From positions 50,312,501-50,376,500 of the forward strand of contig JAKSXM010000007.1 of the NCBI GenBank assembly GCA_022575985.1: a DNA stretch of 64,000 nucleotides. The letters run 5' to 3'. Of this stretch, positions 1 through 11,176 are shown in pieces; the first letter of the stretch is position 1; each line of letters opens with the position of its first letter. The stretch is from Anagrus nilaparvatae. Taxonomy: Eukaryota; Arthropoda; Insecta; Hymenoptera; Mymaridae. Made by a program: the position numbers and the translations under genes. The notes under the pieces are model-generated. The model was not told the DNA's origin. It saw only the letters and a list, made by a program, of their open reading frames with translations, and made no database searches.

Positions 1-437
1 TTTTTAATGAGGACATTGCTTTTCAAACAAGTTATTTTAATTAAAAAAAATTTTAAATTGCCAATTAAATGAAAAAAAAATTTAATTTTGCAACGTTGGA
101 AAATTTGTGAAAAACTGGAAAATTTTTTCTTCTCTAGTTCTCTCATTTTAACAATATTAAAAGATGCTGATTTTGAAGAAAAAAATTCCGGCTGAAAAAT
201 CAGATGAACACTGGAAACTCTTTTATGATTTAAAAATGTAAAAAAAAAAATTTTCTAAGTTGGGAAAAATTTCCAACGTTGGGAAATTTTTGAAAAACTG
301 GAAAATATTAATGAGAAATGAGTTGATTTTATTTCTTATTTCAAAATTTGAAAAAAATAAACTTTGGAAAAAAATTTTCCACGTTGGAAGGTAACTTTTT
401 TGATCGTGCCCACCTGTGCGTGGCCAAAAACTAATGA
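1..437. repeat. Right arm of a long inverted repeat (cut by window start)
   Basis: Matches the right half of the foldback complete at 20348-21088. The window opens close to its centre, so the left arm lies outside. Shared landmarks: AATGAGGACATTGCTTTT, repeated CCAACGTTGGAAA-type motifs and GGCCAAAAACTAATGAC at the end. It lies 3' of OR1's last exon. Confidence 0.65.
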
Positions 438-621
438 CTCTGGGTGCGCAATTTCAGTGGAGTTTAGGCCGGTGCTTCGATACAAACCAGTTATAAGTTT
501 TTTTCTTTTTATTTTTTAGGGGAAAAAAATGTCCAAAGCTAATTTTTTTATCTGGACCAATATTAAAGTGTAAAAATTTATAAATATTCAATATATTATG
601 GTGTAATTTAACACTTGGTAT

Positions 622-3600
622 TTATAATATTGCTTGAGACATTAGAGTTAACGTTCTTAAAATTAAAAAATAACTCAGTACTTTCCTCATTACCTGGAAA
701 TAATTTTGTTTGTTAATGATAATTTTTATTATTTTCTGACTTAAATAAATTTTTTAAACAAGGGACAAAATGTTCGTTTTGACCTTGCATGAGTTGTATT
801 CGCAAGTGTACTCGACTTACCTTTACTTGGCTGAATAATTTCAAGAAAATTTAAAAAGCAACCGATTACATAACTAACTGCTAATTAATTGCTTTTTTTC
901 TGTAAAGAGAAAATTTTTTTAGCTCTGCAAATTTTTCGGGAAATTCTTTGTCCGCTAACTAAAGATTTAATGCCTGCGGCATAATTTCCTGCTTTTTAAT
1001 TGTTTATTTTTTGCTATAAAAATTTTTTTTTGGTTCCCTTAGGCTGAGTCTATGTAAGCGTCCATATACGGATACGCATGCGAATATTCGTATCGTGCCA
1101 ACCTATGCCTATAATATGATATATACATTCTTCTCTTATAGCTACCTCTATAAGAGCAGCAAAAGCATTACTAAAAATAAGCATATGTTGGCACTATACA
1201 AATATTTACATGTGTATTCGTATACTTATTGCTAATTATTAAAAAAAAAAAAAATTTAATAGAAAATTTAATAAAAGAGAAATATTGTACGATCTTAACA
1301 GACAAGTTGAAAATAAAAATTTAATCAATTATTTGATTTTTGCTCGACGTTTCGGTTGAAGCCTTCAACCCTCATTCAGGAGCTATAATTTATTAAATTT
1401 TTATTAAATTTTTTATTTTCACCTTGTCTGTTAAGATCATACAATATATCTATTTTATTATTAAATTTTTACACAGACGCAAAAACTACATATTAAAAAA
1501 AAATTTTTTTTTTTAATTTGTAATTATAGGTAAGTTTAAATTTATTGAACCCAAATTCATAACACTCGTTTAAAAAAAAAGTAACGTGTTATAAAATACC
1601 ATTAAAATGATGAGAATACCCGTGAATCGCCTATTATGGGCTATTGGACATTATTTTTTAAAAAAATATGTGCTATTAGCATTTAAAGACCCGAAAACAA
1701 TAAGCTGTAGGCAAAATTGGTATTTGTTCATTAAAATAGCTTAAATTACCCCAAAAACATTCAAAACAGCCTACAAGTGCCTATTATGGGCTAGTACACC
1801 GTTTTTAGATAAATTAATAGTATATTACGATCCCGTATCCAGAAAAGTAAAGAATGGCCAAAATCGCACGTAAATTACCATCCGAGGTGAAGCCGAGGTT
1901 GGTAAACTGCGATTTGGGTCATTCTTTATTTATGGACAAGGGTCGTATACGATTTTTCATTGTCAGTGGCGAGAAAACGTGTCGTTTCGTGGCGTGAAAT
2001 ACGTGCTTTCTGGGTGCTGACAAGAAAATATAATATTCGTATTTAACTACCCTAAAATACTCAAAATCCAGAAGATGTAGATAGGATTTGATGTTATTTC
2101 ATAAAAATAGCTAATATTAGCCCAAAGAGCGTGAAAAATAGCCTAAGAATAGAATACACAAATAGACTTTTTTTAAAACCCCGGTTTTTTAGCTTCCTGG
2201 GGTCTCAAAACGTGCTTATATGCCCAAAAATCAAAATTTCACCTATCATAATGGTTCCTCTATGAGGAACCAAAACAAAAAAAATGTTAAATATAATTTT
2301 ATCAAAAAAAGAAGATATTATTTAGGGATTCGAATAAAATTGTGTTCAAGATATATAATGTGTGGAGTGAACTATCAGAATTATGAAATATAAAACTTAA
2401 AAAATAAAATTTTATAACAAAAAATAAACAAATAAAAAGCAGTAAATCATAGCGCAAGAATTAATTTTCTAAGTCATATATATAATAAAATTGTCCGCTA
2501 ACTAAATCTTAAATTAGCAGACAACGAACTTTCTGGAAAATTTGAAGAGCTAAAAATTTTTCTCTTCACAGAAAAAAAGCAATTAATTAGGAGTGAATTA
2601 TGCAATTGATTTTTTTTAATTTGAGGGAAAGTATCCAGCCAACTAAAGATACGTCGAGCGAGTGCAGACAGCATGCAATAGTCGAAACCCATATTTTTTC
2701 CCGAGATTTAAACATAGTTTGCATATAAAAGGCAAAAAATCTCCCGTCCAGGAAGATAGTCTTTTTTGCTCTAGGTATATAAAGTTATTTTACCTGAACG
2801 TAAACTTCCATATTTCCTTCAAGAAGCAAAAACTTAAACTGCAATGGTTTTGCGGCTCTGATCATCATTAACTGAATTAATTTTTGAGTTTTCACTGAGC
2901 ATTCATACCAATTTGAAGAGGTTCTAAAATAATTTGTTTGATTATTAAATTTTATATGAATTTGAAGAATTTTAAATACAGTGGAACCTGTAATAAAGAC
3001 CACCAAAATGGCATGGCGAAAAGTGGTCGCTATTGCAGGTGGTCGTTAACGGGAGGTTTTTTTGACCCTTATATTCATAGCAAATAAAATAAAAATAAAA
3101 ATATTTCAAAAAATTTCCTTCACATTTTACACAGAGCTAGGACCACCTGGTATATTATATAAACCAGCTATTTGTTTATATTTAATGGGCGGTGAAAAGA
3201 TAAAAAAGTATTAAAATAATGTGAAAAAGATTTTTTCTCAAAATAATGGTCGCTTAGAGAGGTGAAAATAAAGGTAAAATTCAAACCAAGGCTTAAAAAT
3301 CAGTAGTAGCGGTCTTTATTTGAGTGGTCTTTATAGGGAGGTTCGCTATACTGTTAAATAATAGGGTTTTCAAACTAGATTTTGAAATTGTGGTCGTCAT
3401 TGGAGGTGGTCTTCAACGAGAGGGGTCGTTATTGGAGGTTCCACTGTATTGAAAAAAAAATTTTTTAAGTTTTTTAATTTTGTTCAACATATTTTACATG
3501 AATCGGTTCAAAACGAAAGAAATGTATTAAAAAATAATGTAATTAAGCCTTTATTTTACTATAATGGGTTTCTTTGGTATCTTATTTTTTTAATGATCCC

Positions 3601-5060
3601 TAATGATATTTAATTCATTTTTTTTTTCAAATGGGCAATGTGCTTGCAAAAAATTTGTGTATAACAAGTGATATAATAAAAATAAAATTACATTGTTAAA
3701 TAAAATTCTTCATTAGCATTAGCCACCCTTTGACTATGAAAGAAGAAGAAAAATGCATGAATAGCCACACAAATAAAATAAATTGTGAACTTGAAAATTT
3801 GCTTTAAGTCTCCGCCTCTGTCGAACATCTGAAAATTCAAATTTTTTTAATTTTTAGCTCTAATATTGATTCTACAAATTTGAACTTACAGCAATACCAC
3901 TAATGCTCATCATAACGCAAGATATCAGAAATAGAATGGCGATAACTTTTTCAAAGTACTTGTTTACTTTATTTTCAAAAAAGCTGTAAATCATTTGTTA
4001 TGATTTTTTTTATTACTAATTTGCATAAAACTTTTAAAATAAATTAATATCATACTCAAGAATTTTTTGATGTTCCATAATGCAATCAATTACTTTTTGT
4101 TGTTTCTTTTCTTGAGAGTGCGATTTAGACAAAGCTTTTTTAAAACGATGTCTATAATAAAAGAATTGCATTAATAATTTTTTAACTTTTTGTATATAAA
4201 ATACTTGATAAACTTATTACCCTAAGACTTTTAACAAGCCTTCACAGTGTTGAAATATATTTGCTATCAGGCAGTCTGTCGCACCAATGATGAAAATTGG
4301 AAATATTGTAAAAATAATTGCAATAATGTATATTTCATAGAAATATTTATCATCATCAACAAAATATTCAGCTACATACATGGCTATTTTTTGTCTTCGC
4401 TTGTTCAAAGGATTAACGATATCCAAAATTGGTGAAACCAGAGGTGTTAATGAAAATAGTGCAGCGCAAGTCCAAAGTATAACTTAAAAAGTTTAATAAA
4501 TCATTAATTTAGCTAATGTTTTTATAAAATTAATTTCTTACTCAAATATCCAATAGTCATTTTCTTTCCTAATTCCGCACTTTTTGAGAATATACGATAA
4601 TAACTAGAATTTTTTTGAAGTTTTAACCAATGTGTATTCATTTCATTTAAAATTGATTTTGTCTGGGAAAATAACGATGGTTAAAGGTAAAACTTTATAA
4701 TGTAATTTTTTATAAATGTTAATACGAACCTGTTTTTTACTTAGGAATGAATGCCAAAATTCAGTAGTAGTTATCAACGCAGTAAGAATTATTGTCACTG
4801 ATTCCATAACAATACTTATTTGACCTCTTATTTCATAACATTTTATGGCCTACACAAATATACTTTATAAAAACTTTAAATTATCTACCTCGATTAAATC
4901 AGATACTCACGAGTGAAGATATGCCAATAACATTTTGAAAAGCCCAAATAAATCTAAATTTATCATATTTATTAGCCTGATATGGCCATAATCCAGTAGC
5001 AAGAAAATGATACTTCGTTATTTTAAAATATTTATCAAAGTAAATATAATTCTTGGCCAT
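622..5060 (-). CDS. Odorant receptor OR1 (7tm_6 family), nine coding exons, intact
   Basis: Insect odorant receptor, a seven-transmembrane odour-tuned subunit expected to form a ligand-gated cation channel with Orco in olfactory neuron dendrites. Coding exons in transcript order: 5060-4911, 4849-4730, 4662-4542, 4482-4221, 4151-4056, 3983-3890, 3828-3692, 2923-2794, 693-622. All introns are GT-AG, the phases agree, and the sum is 1182 nt (393 aa plus TAA). Seen directly: N-terminal FDKYFKITKYHF then GLWPYQ; a hydrophobic central exon 4; QHCEGLLKVLG; an exon 5 ending EHQKIL; SNWYE and MMIRAAKP in exon 8; and a C-terminal exon encoding VLSYFLILRTL. Order and length fit hymenopteran ORs. Nine coding exons recalls the nine-exon clade, but membership is inference. 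Intron 8 (2.1 kb) is about 1.4 kb longer than in the other copies because of small palindromic elements. Start is the ATG opening MAKNYIYFDKYF, conserved in all four copies. Confidence 0.88.
1066..1224. mobile_element. Small palindromic element in OR1 intron 8
   Basis: About 160 bp with ~39-bp imperfect inverted ends (ATACGGATACGCATG... and ...TGTGTATTCGTAT), both containing GTGCCAAC/GTTGGCAC. Units 2-4 keep only a short related piece (GAATACGAATATGCAT). A MITE relic. Confidence 0.5.
1250..1475. mobile_element. Palindromic element with central hammerhead-like motif, OR1 intron 8
   Basis: Inverted repeats of roughly 37 bp or more (GATCTTAACAGACAAG and CTTGTCTGTTAAGATC, extending outward through ATATTGTA/TACAATAT) enclose the hammerhead-like sequence 1342-1383. 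Probably a PLE-derived or satellite-like unit in inverted form. Absent from units 2-4. Confidence 0.55.
1342..1383 (-). ncRNA. Hammerhead-ribozyme-like motif (Penelope-associated small type)
   Basis: On the minus strand: GCTC stem I, core CTGAATGA, stem II GGTTGAAG/CTTCAACC with a minimal loop, then GAAAC-GTC and GAGC closing stem I. This matches the small hammerheads known from Penelope-like elements, in which stem III is one pair or less (GAAAC directly followed by GTC). The core has one extra base compared with CUGANGA, so activity is uncertain. It lies at the centre of a larger inverted repeat (1250-1475). Confidence 0.5.
1836..1945. mobile_element. ~110-bp palindromic MITE in OR1 intron 8
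   Basis: Imperfect inverted repeats AAAGAATGGCCAAAATCGCA / GCGATTTGGGTCATTCTTT with outer GATCC.GTATCC / GGAC.AGGGTCG. A relative of its left half occurs near 60405-60475 (GCCATTCTTTACTTTTCTGG), so the family is dispersed. Intron sequence around it (1500-2160) has no other recognisable feature. Confidence 0.5.
2162..2271 (-). mobile_element. Helentron-like element, 5'-end fragment
   Basis: On the minus strand, GGTTCCTCATAGAGGAACC ends at plus position 2271, followed by sequence matching 5793-5875 (GGCATATAAGCACGTTTT, CCCCAGGAAGCTAAAAAACC). Similarity stops before the microsatellite. It lies in intron 8 of OR1 and shows that the family is dispersed, not confined to the PLE nest. Confidence 0.7.
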
Positions 5061-5747
5061 AATTAAATCACCAAAAAATCATATTGACTAAAATGCGTCT
5101 TTACTGGAAATTTTGTTAATAAAAACTGATTTGAATAACATATGTGTTCAATTTTCATATTTATTTTGTTATATTGATTTTTGTTTAATTTTAACTATAG
5201 CATTGAAAATATTTATTAAACTCTTACTTTTTTTTAAAAGACTATGGGAGTAATTTTTATTTTTCTATTTATAAAAAAAAATCAATTTAAATCAATAAAT
5301 ACACCATTTTTTTGTTTTTAGTGTATAGTCTAGAGTGAAGTATTTTTTTAATTTAAAATTAAACGTTATCAATTTAAAATTTATTTACGTATCATATTAA
5401 TTGATTCGTCGCATGTTTATTATTTGACCTAAAGCTTATAAAATCTATATAATTTTAGGAAAATAATTTTGTATACTCCAACATGACCCTTATAAATAAC
5501 GGATAATTATGTCTAATTAATTTGATGACTATAAAATAAATTTTAGTTTTTTATAATATCCTCTGTTAAAACACGGTTCCCTATCCTGAAGGCAAGTTTA
5601 GGTTTTTCAAATTGACACCAAAATCTGAGCGTATATTGTCTTTACATTATTCTTATGTATGTCGAAAATGTTTGTTGGCAAATTGGCCCTGCTAGTCATT
5701 TAAATAAAGCGCCATTTTAAAATATCTTTAAAAAAGAAAGAAAAAAA
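5061..5747. promoter_or_regulatory. Conserved region upstream of OR1 (shared by all four copies)
   Basis: About 690 bp upstream of the OR1 ATG are strongly conserved before all four genes (23877-24555, 36806-37484, 55980-56660), although in units 1-3 the next sequence out is transposon. It probably holds the core promoter and 5' UTR of the OR. I see no unambiguous TATA box or initiator in this AT-rich DNA. Landmarks shared by the copies include GACCCTTATAAATAACGG (ATTAATAA in unit 4), ACACGGTTCCCTATCCTG and AAATAAAGCGCCATTTT. The role is inferred from position and conservation only. Confidence 0.35.
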
Positions 5748-5773
5748 AACACATTGGTTCTATTTTCCTTTTT

Positions 5774-8039
5774 GGTTCCTCAAAGAGGAACCATTGTGTT
5801 AGGTCAAAATTTGATTTTCTATTTTTTGGCATATAAGCACGTTTTGGGACCCCAGGAAGCTAAAAAACCTGTTTTTAAAAAAAGTATGTATGTGTGTGTG
5901 TGTGTATGTGTGTGTGTGTGTGTGTATGTATGTTATTGGTGATATTTCACAAACATTATGGAGTTAAGACCTAACTTTTTTTTCAAAAATTTTTTCACCA
6001 AAAAAGCTCGAGGTACTTTTTTTTTTTTGATTTGGATGTAATACCTCATTTATTTCCACGAAAGTACTTATATTTGAAAGTATGATTTTTACATGATATC
6101 TCGAATCGGATACTTAATTTTCTGAAAATTTTTTTTCTAAAATTTTTTTCACAAAAAAATACAAAAAATACTAATTTTTTTTTTCTTTTTGGACGTAGTA
6201 CCTAATTTATTTTCATGGAAGTACTAGTTTTAAGAACCTTGTTTATTGTTATTTTTTGGATCTGATACTTAATTTTTTCAAATTTTTTTTTATCAAAAAT
6301 AAAAAAATAGAAAAATAAAAAAAAATGCAATATTTTTTTTTTTTTTTGGTGTAATACCTCATTTAATTCTATGAAAGTACTAATATCTGAAAATTTTGTA
6401 ACTAGTGATATTTCAAAACCATTATCCAAATTAAGACCTAATTTTTTTTTCAAACATTTTTTTATCAAAAAATCTCAAACCCCCCCCTTTTTTTTTTAAT
6501 TTGGATGTAATACCTCGAATTTATTTACACGAAAGTACTTATATTTGAAAGTATGGTGTTTACTCGATATCTAGAATCTGATACTTAATTTTTTGAAAAT
6601 TTTTTTCCTAAAATTTTTTTCACAAAAAAATACAAAAAATACGAAACTTTTTTTTCTTTTTGGACGTAGTGCCTAATTTATTTCCATGGAAGTACTAGTT
6701 TTAAGAACCTCGCTTATAGTAATTTTTTGGATCTGATACTTAGTTTTTCTAAATTTTTTTCTCAAGATTAAAAAAAAAGAAAAATAAAAAAAACTGCAAT
6801 ATTTTTTTTTTTTGGTGTAATACCTCATTTAATTCTATGAAAGTACTAATATTTTAAAATATTGTAACTAGTGATATTTCAAAACAATTATCGAATGAAT
6901 ACCTAACTTTTTTTTCCAAAAATTTGTTTATGAAAAAAATCTCAAAATACTTTTTTTTTTTAACTTCGATGTAATACCTCATTCATTTCCATGAAATTAC
7001 TTATATTTGAAATTATGATTTTTACTCGATATCTTGAATCTGATAATTAATTTTTTGAAAATCTTTTTCTCCAAAATCTTCGTCACAAAAAAATACATAA
7101 AACACCAAATTTATTTTTCATTTTGGGCATATCTAATTTATTTTAATGAGTGTACAAGTTTTAGAAATTTAGTTTATAGTAATTTTTTGTATCCAATCAC
7201 AATTTATTTTTTATTTTGATATAAATTATAACATACAAGAAGGAGTGATGGAAATCTTGCCTCTTTTTGACTTCCTTGGATTATTTTGCTCGTTGCTATG
7301 TTTATTTATGTATGCAGCTTCATGAAATTATAAACAATAATAAACAGCCTAAAAATATTAAATGGTTATGTTTGCATTTTAAAATTAAGATTTAAAAGTT
7401 ATATTGGCATTTTTTAAAGAATCAAACAATTTATAGAATTAAATAATTTATTATTTTGTGATTAATAGAAATAATATAAATAATGTTAAAATCTTGAAGC
7501 AATGAATGTGGTTATTTTTTTTATTACAAAATATTATTATTATTATTATTATTATTGTTGCGGAAGATTGGTCAAATGCAAGAAGTACACTGAGAAAATA
7601 AATTATAAGAAATTATTATAAATTCTGCTAAAAACTCCTATCTTTTTATAATAATTGAGCGAATATTGGTAATTTTCGCATCGTTACCAACCATTTCTTT
7701 GACAAAACAAAAAAATCATGTTACCCAATATTTTAATTATTAAGGGATAATTATATATTCTAATAAAATAAAATTTTATAAAAAAAAATAAAATTAGTTT
7801 TTTTATATTTGTCTCTTTTTAATTATGCAAAAATGATTTAAAATCCATTAACGCCGGCGCGACCAATCCATGGACGCTAGAATTTTCACTTTAATAAAAA
7901 ATGATCTTAATAATCTACTTTACCAGCTACTAAAAACGAAAAATGTATGTATAATTGCATGGTTGTAATAATATTTGTTGTAATTTAAGATTACAGCCCA
8001 TTGTTTGAGGAACCTCAGTGCCAGCTAGTTGGCAGGGTA
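5774..8039. mobile_element. Helentron/DINE-1-like non-autonomous element with higher-order tandem repeats (unit 1)
   Basis: 2266 bp inserted in a T-run of a PLE (left ...CCTTTTT, right TTTAATTT; uninterrupted PLE has CCTTTTTTAATTT). The 5' end is the hairpin GGTTCCTCAAAGAGGAACC (5774-5792). Its first 11 bp recur inverted as TTTGAGGAACC at 8004-8014, 25 bp from the 3' end. A 3' stem-loop TGCCA-GCTAGT-TGGCA lies at 8019-8034, followed by GGGTA. Inside are a (GT)n microsatellite (5886-5934), eight ~156-bp monomers in an A-B-C order (A at ~6037, 6506, 6970; B at ~6193, 6664, 7125; C at ~6350, 6815) and an (ATT)n run (~7530). Subterminal inverted repeats, microsatellite, tandem core, 3' hairpin and T-T insertion are the known traits of DINE-1/HINE elements. 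No ORF. Confidence 0.65.
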
Positions 8040-8664
8040 TTTAATTTATCTTTGCCTTTGACAACGATATTACTTAGATTATTGGCAATTATAGGAATGG
8101 CAATGATGTCATTATCACTCAAAACTTTCTGAATAACATGAAAATAACCATCAGCAAAGGGTACGCAAACATTAGGTTTTTTAGCAATTATTTCATTGTG
8201 TATGTCACGGGTATGATTATCACTTTCTTGCAATCTATACTTTATATTGTCTAGTCTTTTTTTGATATAATAACTTATAAAATGGAATGGAATGTTATTA
8301 ATTGTTAAAGATTTCTTAACTAACTCTAAATTTTCAGTGTGAAATTTAGGATTAGATAATAATATGGCTTTGTCTACAAGAGTATAAATCATGCCAATTT
8401 TTTGATATTTTGTGTGGCCAGAATTAAAATTTAGAAATCTACCAGAAAAAGTAGGTTTTCTATACCAGTTGTGTATGAGACTATTGTTTTCTTTAATCAA
8501 ATTTAAATCTAAAAAATTTATTGAGTTATCTATTTCAGTTTCAAGTGTAAATTGCAATCTAGGATAGTAAGAATTAAAAGTATCAACCTGCTTCTTATAC
8601 TAAAAATAGTCAACATTTTATTACAAAAATTTCTGAAGTTTCTATCCCTAACAATCATATTTTT
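8040..8664 (-). mobile_element. Penelope-like element fragment with inverted 5' piece (unit 1, first)
   Basis: Minus-strand PLE from 8585 down to 8040: an open stretch starting QFTLETEIDNSINFLDLNL (RT thumb) through a basic linker to VVKGKDKL. It continues across the Helentron-like insertion into a 26-bp stub at 5748-5773. At about 8586 the polarity flips: 8586-8664 is plus-strand PLE from nearer the RT start (KISEVSIPNN). The same flip occurs at 16.2, 29.64 and 42.57 kb. 8665-8742 matches, inverted, the sequence at ~16.09-16.16 kb, so this block is an inverted copy of that region. No GIY-YIG domain remains in this fragment. Confidence 0.8.
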
Positions 8665-8982
8665 ATAGAGCGAAGCTCTACCTTAATGGATGCAAAAATC
8701 GACACCTTGTGGGCACGATATCTCAACCACATTGGTTCTATTTTCCTTTTTTAATTTATCTTTGCCTTTAACAACGATATTACTTAGATTATTGGCAATT
8801 ATAGGAATGGCAATGATGTCATTATCACTCAAAACTTTCTGAATGCCATGAAAATAACCATCAACAAAGGGTACGCAAACTTTAGGTTTTTTTGCAATTA
8901 TTTCATTGTGTATGTCACGGGTATGATTATCACTATCTTGCAATCTATACTTTATATTGTCTAGTCTTTTTTTGATATAATA

Positions 8983-9250
8983 GTATTAAGCGCGCGTCGC
9001 GCGCAAAATGATTTAAAACTATCAATTATTTTCTTAAATACCAAAATCTATTCTTACTTTAATTTTTTTATTCATATCAACTACTCGACGTACTATAACT
9101 AACCTCAAAAATAATAAAAATATAATATAAACAATAATAAACAATGAATTTTAACCTAGTAGCAATGAAATTTATATGAGCAGAATGACTCTTTAGCTAT
9201 AACAATGTACATAGTTACTGTTGCGATCAACATGTCCTTTTTAAAAAAGG
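8983..9250. mobile_element. 268-bp insert with GC-only hairpin (unit 1)
   Basis: Splits PLE sequence GATATAATAACTTAT with apparent duplication of ATA. It begins GTATTAAGCGCGCGTCGCGCGC, containing the perfect hairpin GCGCGC-GTC-GCGCGC, and ends CCTTTTTAAAAAAGG, another palindrome. Such a GC stem is striking in this AT-rich DNA. The class is unknown; hairpins at both ends and a very short duplication do not point to one superfamily. No ORF. Confidence 0.7.
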
Positions 9251-9599
9251 ATAACTTATAAAATGGAATGGATAGTTATTAATTGTTAAAAATTTCTTAA
9301 CTAACTCTAAATTTTCAGTGTGAAATTTAGGATTAGATAATAATATGGCTTTCTCTACAAGAGTATAAATCATGCCAATTTTTTGATATTTTGTGTGGCC
9401 AGAATTAAATTTTAGAAATATACCAGAAAAAGTAGGTTTTCTATACCAGTTGTGTATGAGACTATTGTTTTCTTTAATCAAATTTAAATCTAAAAAATTT
9501 ATTGAGTTATCTATTTCAGTTTCAAGTGTAAATTGCAATCTAGGATGGTAAGAATTAAAAGTATCAAGTACTTTTTGTACTTTATCAATAGGTACACAT

Positions 9600-10953
9600 T
9601 AGAGTGTGTCTTATTTTTTTTTTTCGATATTTTTTGGCTCGCCCCATTTTTTTCGAATATTTTGGTCATAAAAAACCCCCAGTTCCAAGGATTTTGATTT
9701 TCGATTTTTTTAACCCGTGCCACCGAGCATTTGAAGTTTCCCAGTTAAATAACATGGGAATTTTGGGTTTTTAGCTATACAAATTTTTACAAAAGTCAAA
9801 AAGCGTTTTAAAAAGCTAATTTTTACTAGAAAACATACTTTCATATGTTGTAAAGACATGCAAGTAGCCTTGCATTGATTCTAAACGGAATTTTGGGGCT
9901 AGAAACGCAAATTTTGCAATGGCTCAATCTTATAAAATAGGGGTTTTCGGTAATTTTAGGTAAACCGCTGCAACCTCAAAAAATAACCAAAACACTTCTG
10001 GTTGATATACTTTTTTTGGTGTAAGTGTCACTTTTTGAACGACGTAAACCGTGTATTTTTATCACTGATTCTCTCAGCGCTATAGTGAATTTACCTATTG
10101 GTAATTTTTGACCCGGAATGCCCAATTTTGTAAATTTTTTAAATTGCTGCCAAAATTGAAATTTTTGACGAAATTGAGTTTTATAGGTCTTAAAAATTTT
10201 CTACAAGCTTCAAGTTTCCAAAAAATCTTTACTCGTCTTTTTTCTTTAAATAGTTTTTAAGATATCGTTTTTCAAACATAATGATAAAAATTGATTTTTT
10301 TTTTAAACCCTGAAATAGGGACTCTGACTTTAAATTATCATCTCTGGTTAATAATTTAAGTAATTTAAGCTTCAAGTAAAAAATTTTTGGAAATTTGAAG
10401 CTTGTAGAAAATTTTTAAGACCTATAAAGTTCAATTTCGACAAAAATTACAATTTTGACAGCAGTTTAAAAAAAATTCAAAAATTAGTTATTTTTAGCCG
10501 AAAATTACAGTTAGGTTAATTGGCTAAAGTGATCAGAGGATCAATGATAAAAGAATGCAGTTTACGGCGTTTGAAAGGTGACATTTGCACAAAAAAAAGT
10601 AGAACAACCAGAAGTGTTTTGGTTAATTTTTGAGGTTGCAGCGTTTTACCGAAAATTACCGAAAAACCCTGTCTTATAAGATTGAGCCAACATGTAAATT
10701 TGCATTTCTAGCCCTATGTTTTTCAGTAAAAATTAGCTTTTTAAAACACTTTTTGGCTTTTGTAAAAATTTGTATAGCTAAAAACTCAAAATTCCCATGT
10801 TATTTAAATGGGAAACTTGAAGTGCTCGGTGGCACGGGTTAAAACAATTGAAAATCAAAATCCTTTGAGCTGGGAGTTTTTTATGACCAAAATATTCGAA
10901 AAAAATGGGGGGAGCCAAAAAATATCGAAAATAAAAAAATAAGACACACTCTA
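9600..10953. mobile_element. hAT-like long foldback element in PLE (unit 1)
   Basis: 1354 bp starting TAGAGTGTGTCTTATTT and ending with its reverse complement, flanked by the 8-bp duplication GTACACAT (9592-9599 and 10954-10961). The target fits the hAT preference nTnnnnAn on the minus strand. The two halves are close inverted copies over most of their length (for example CGAATATTTTGGTCATAAAA and ATAACATGGGAATTTTG in both arms), so transcripts would fold into a ~0.65 kb imperfect hairpin. No transposase ORF. It splits the RT between YVDDIITC and the thumb. Confidence 0.8.
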
Positions 10954-11176
10954 GTACACATGTTATAATATCATCTACATAGCTAAAATAAAAAGCAGGT
11001 TTAAAATCTAATAAATTTAAACAATGGGTTTCCAAATCATCAAGTACCGTGTCAGCAAAAATGGAAGAAACAGAACTTCCTATCGGGCAACCATATATTT
11101 GTCTATAAAACTTGTTATTGAATTGTAAAAAAGTGTTGTTACTTAAAAAATCTACTGCGTTGAATAATTCATTTAA

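Noticed and set aside
2498..2692. Minus-strand 64-codon frame as the last exon of OR1
   Set aside because: It lacks the OR C-terminal motif; the correct exon (622-693) has it, a proper acceptor and the right phase, and is conserved in all copies.
5774..5792. GGTTCCTCAAAGAGGAACC as an operator or terminator
   Set aside because: It marks the boundary of a repeated mobile element, is AT-neighboured with no adjacent gene, and the context is eukaryotic.
5900..7220. CRISPR-like regular repeats
   Set aside because: Monomers are ~156 bp, contiguous and diverged with no spacers, in a eukaryotic genome; this is a satellite-type tandem repeat.
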